A stretch of 64,000 bases of DNA, from the NCBI RefSeq assembly GCF_964355755.1, contig NC_092674.1, forward strand, positions 9,615,001-9,679,000. Direction: 5' to 3'. The translations under genes were made by a program, and so were the position numbers. Source of the stretch: Antedon mediterranea. Lineage: Eukaryota; Echinodermata; Crinoidea; Comatulida; Antedonidae. This document shows, piece by piece, positions 61,582 through 64,000 of the stretch. The notes under the pieces were generated by a model. It saw nothing but the letters and a program-made list of their open reading frames with translations. It searched no databases and was not told where the DNA came from. Position 1 is the stretch's first letter; the number at the start of each line of letters is the position of its first letter.

Positions 61582-61699
61582 TGTAATTTGATAATACTGT
61601 ACCACCAATTACCTAGCTGGGCAAAGTTTGACAGCCTTGTTCTTGCATTGGGCATTCACATTCATTTTGCCAATCACAATTTCGCGTCATGTCTATCAA

Positions 61700-62240
61700 T
61701 GTTCTTCAAGACGTAAATTCAAGGAGCTATAAAATTGGGATGGTAGATGGTGTCGATATCAAAACTTGGAAACAAACCAATTCATCCTGGGAAAAAAGAA
61801 GTTGAGCAAGTTCAGAACCCTTAATTTCTTTTCGAAGTCCGGAAGAACGGTAACTCCAAGTAGAAGGGGAGGATGAATTATAGCGGTGCATATGCTCCTA
61901 TGGGGGTTTAATCATTTTAAAGACATTTGGTAATTTGGCACTGAGCGGTCTCCACGTTTGTCTTTGCGATATCATGTGCCATTATAAAATAAATATCTTG
62001 AAAGGCTTGAAAGGACATCTAACTTTCAACACGATACGGACAGATAAATTGCGCAGCTATGATTTATTTATAAATATTAGCGTATACGCTAAATTATAAA
62101 ATCAATGTAGTTATTGTTCGAATAACTAGATTAACAGTCTCTTCTAAATAATATTATTACTAAAACAATTTAATTTAATTTAAGCATTTAATTTTTTCAT
62201 TTATTCTGTAGAAATTGGAAATGCTGGTAGCATAGCCGGA
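61700..62240. other. noncoding DNA, nothing recognised
   Basis: No exon, repeat or RNA gene could be supported in this stretch. Confidence 0.4.
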
Positions 62241-62655
62241 ATTGGTATCTATATATAAATTATGGTTAATTCTGACATAGGCGAGCACAATGCACAATGT
62301 ACAAATCTCCGCCTTGGATACCTACCTTATCTATCCGAGATGTACTGCGAAACGTAGATTTGATAACATTAGTGTGCACGCCGACGCTATTGTTCCATAT
62401 TTATATCTTAGGAAGATGTTATAAAGAGTTTTTTAACAACATTTATGATTTCAACATTGGATTTTCCTCTCAATTTCAATTCTTCCCGGTCAAAGTAATT
62501 TCCGGGTTTAAGATAAGTTCAACTTAGTTTCTAATATTTTCTCTCTTTTATACACAAGGGAGCAGTTAAAATAATAGATTTGACCCTAAAGGTGACTGGA
62601 AACAGGCCCTTTCCATCAATCAATACAGTGTCCCTTTGGAAGACGAAAAAAAAAA

Positions 62656-62768
62656 TTGGCCATTAATCATAGCCATTTCAGTTTTTTGTTTATTTTAAAA
62701 CATACCACAACTTGGCCATTAATCATAGCCATTTCAGTTTTTTTGTTTATTTTAAAACATACCACACG
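62656..62768. repeat. two-unit tandem repeat, about 57 bp
   Basis: TTGGCCATTAATCATAGCC...AAACATACCACA occurs twice in a row, differing by a T in the poly-T run. It lies inside the second hairpin-ended element. Confidence 0.9.
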
Positions 62769-63591
62769 TGTGTGAAGGTACAGTAGTTAAATAATAGGAA
62801 TTATACTAAAAATTAATAAAGATCAAATTAAATATACGCCATAAAGAATCAGAATATATTGTGGGGAATAGTATTATAAAATTACATAGGGAGATTTGAT
62901 AAGACATTTTTCGAGTGAAATCCCGATAGCTGAGTTTTATTGAGTAAGCTTGCAGGAATAACTGTAGGCTATCTTCCTGTGTCCCGTTAGGACCGAGATG
63001 TCTGCCCATGTTGCAAGCCGTAATGTCTTAATTCTTACTTGGGCCCACTCTGTCACGGCAGTTAGTTTCAAAAGATGATTAAATTAAATAATGTATTAAT
63101 AATTATTAGGATGGTATTCATTTGAATAAACGCCTCTCCAATAAAACATCACTTTGAATAATAACCCCCCCCCCCCCCCCCACAACCCAACTATCTAATA
63201 AACGTCCATCCACATATTTATAATAACAGAATTATACTATTTGTAGTAGAATTCACCGCACTGTTATCTGCAATTTACCAAGCATTTGTTATTCTTTTTT
63301 ACCACTTTTCATATCTATGAGAGGATTTCATTTGATTATAAATGTTACCATATTATTAGAACTAAAAAATTTAACATATATCCCTCGAATAAGCACCTCC
63401 CTCAAATGACCTCCGCCTCCCCAAAGGGCCCTACCAAACAATAAAAACTATACTTTAAAATGTTATTAATCATCTAAAACACTGTGAAACAAAGTAGTTC
63501 AGTTTTACGAATGTCAAGCATTTTCAATAATGGTAACCGACAGAAAATGTATAAGGAGAACATTATCATTCCGAGAACCATTCTACACTTC

Positions 63592-63628
63592 CTAGAGGGG
63601 GAGCGAGCGAAGCAAGCTCACCCTCTAG
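63592..63628. repeat. 37-bp terminal hairpin, GAGCGAAGCAA loop
   Basis: CTAGAGGGGGAGC, an 11-base loop, then GCTCACCCTCTAG. Length, loop and CTAG ends match the hairpin at 49559, while the arm sequence differs by paired changes. Confidence 0.9.
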
Positions 63629-63884
63629 TCACATTTAATTATGGGTGTTCGAAGATTAGCTATAATTGAGTATGCGTCAGAGCCTTAATGTTTGGAGAGA
63701 TCTGAGCGGTCGAGGAGTGTTCTATCCAAATTACCACGGCGTAGTAGTAGTATTAGTTCGCGGTTTAGTACGGTAATAAATAGTGTTTTTTCGCCCTAAT
63801 CTCTTTCCTGTTTGCCGCGATCGCAACAATTCTTAAATATTTTAAATATCAATACCGTATTTGCGTTAAAAGGTATTATCAGAA

Positions 63885-64000
63885 AACCAATTGCCGAATC
63901 CCAGTTTGCTGAATAACAGTTAGATAAAAAGTGATTTTTCCGAATCCCATTGTATGTTGCCGAATCCCGGTTTGCCGAATTTCAGTTTGATAAAAAGAGT
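63885..64000. repeat. short direct repeats at the window edge
   Basis: TTGCCGAATCCC, GTTTGCTGAAT/GTTTGCCGAAT and GATAAAAAG recur two or three times. The array may continue beyond the window. Confidence 0.7.

Larger units (their letters stand above)
62250..63628 (+). mobile_element. second copy of the hairpin-ended element (central part plus right end)
   Basis: 62265-62520 and 62805-63130 match 47345-47610 and 47705-48080 closely, for example GACATAGGCGAGCACA, TATTGTGGGGAATAGTATTA and CAACCCAACTATCTAATAAACG. 63430-63560 matches 48150-48280. It ends with GAGAACCATTC and a 37-bp hairpin (63592-63628), followed by T. The long inverted arms of the other copy are absent. A poly-C run lies near 63164-63181. 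Confidence 0.75.

Overview
This is AT-rich, intron-rich metazoan DNA. I think an echinoderm is the most likely source. The reasons are a tandem cluster of CYP2-clan cytochromes P450, arylsulfatase A-type genes, and the palindrome TAGGCCTA recurring throughout the noncoding DNA, a habit I associate with echinoderm genomes. The species cannot be named from this window. Every confident gene is spliced, and all exon boundaries below were placed by hand from GT/AG sites, reading-frame arithmetic and comparison between paralogues.

Layout. Bases 1-5.7 kb are noncoding DNA with two 5'-truncated LINE insertions that keep poly(A) tails and target duplications. Bases 5,729-12,780 look like one large transposon: CACTG-type terminal inverted repeats, TGTTTAG-rich subterminal arrays, an internal ~190-bp satellite of 12 units, and a younger TTAA-flanked MITE inside it. 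Bases 13.0-35.9 kb hold four CYP2-like P450 genes in tandem on the + strand. Each has four coding exons with intron phases 1-0-1. The third has a one-base frameshift in its last exon. Their introns carry a tRNA-derived SINE, a Penelope-like fragment with a hammerhead-ribozyme core, a tRNA-like foldback repeat and a CR1/L2-like LINE fragment. Bases 36-38 kb are repeats. Bases 38.3-57.5 kb hold two divergently transcribed arylsulfatase genes (minus 38,314-45,900; plus 52,306-57,464), also with four coding exons each. The ~6.4 kb between them is largely a foldback element with ~1.2-kb inverted arms and a terminal 37-bp hairpin. Bases 57.5-64 kb contain foldbacks, minisatellites, a composite MITE, an R2/CR1-like LINE remnant and a second copy of the hairpin-ended element.

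Gene roles. The P450s are predicted endoplasmic-reticulum monooxygenases. Genes 2-4 are very similar and look recently amplified, with near-identical blocks broken by a divergent stretch around helices F-G (substrate-recognition region). The sulfatases carry an N-terminal signal peptide, the metal and catalytic residues of arylsulfatase A, and a cysteine motif for formylglycine (CSPSR in one, CSASR in the other). I see no operon, CRISPR array or prokaryotic feature. The most unusual elements are a set of 25-30-bp, almost wholly palindromic CAGGGA insertions with 7-bp direct flanking repeats.
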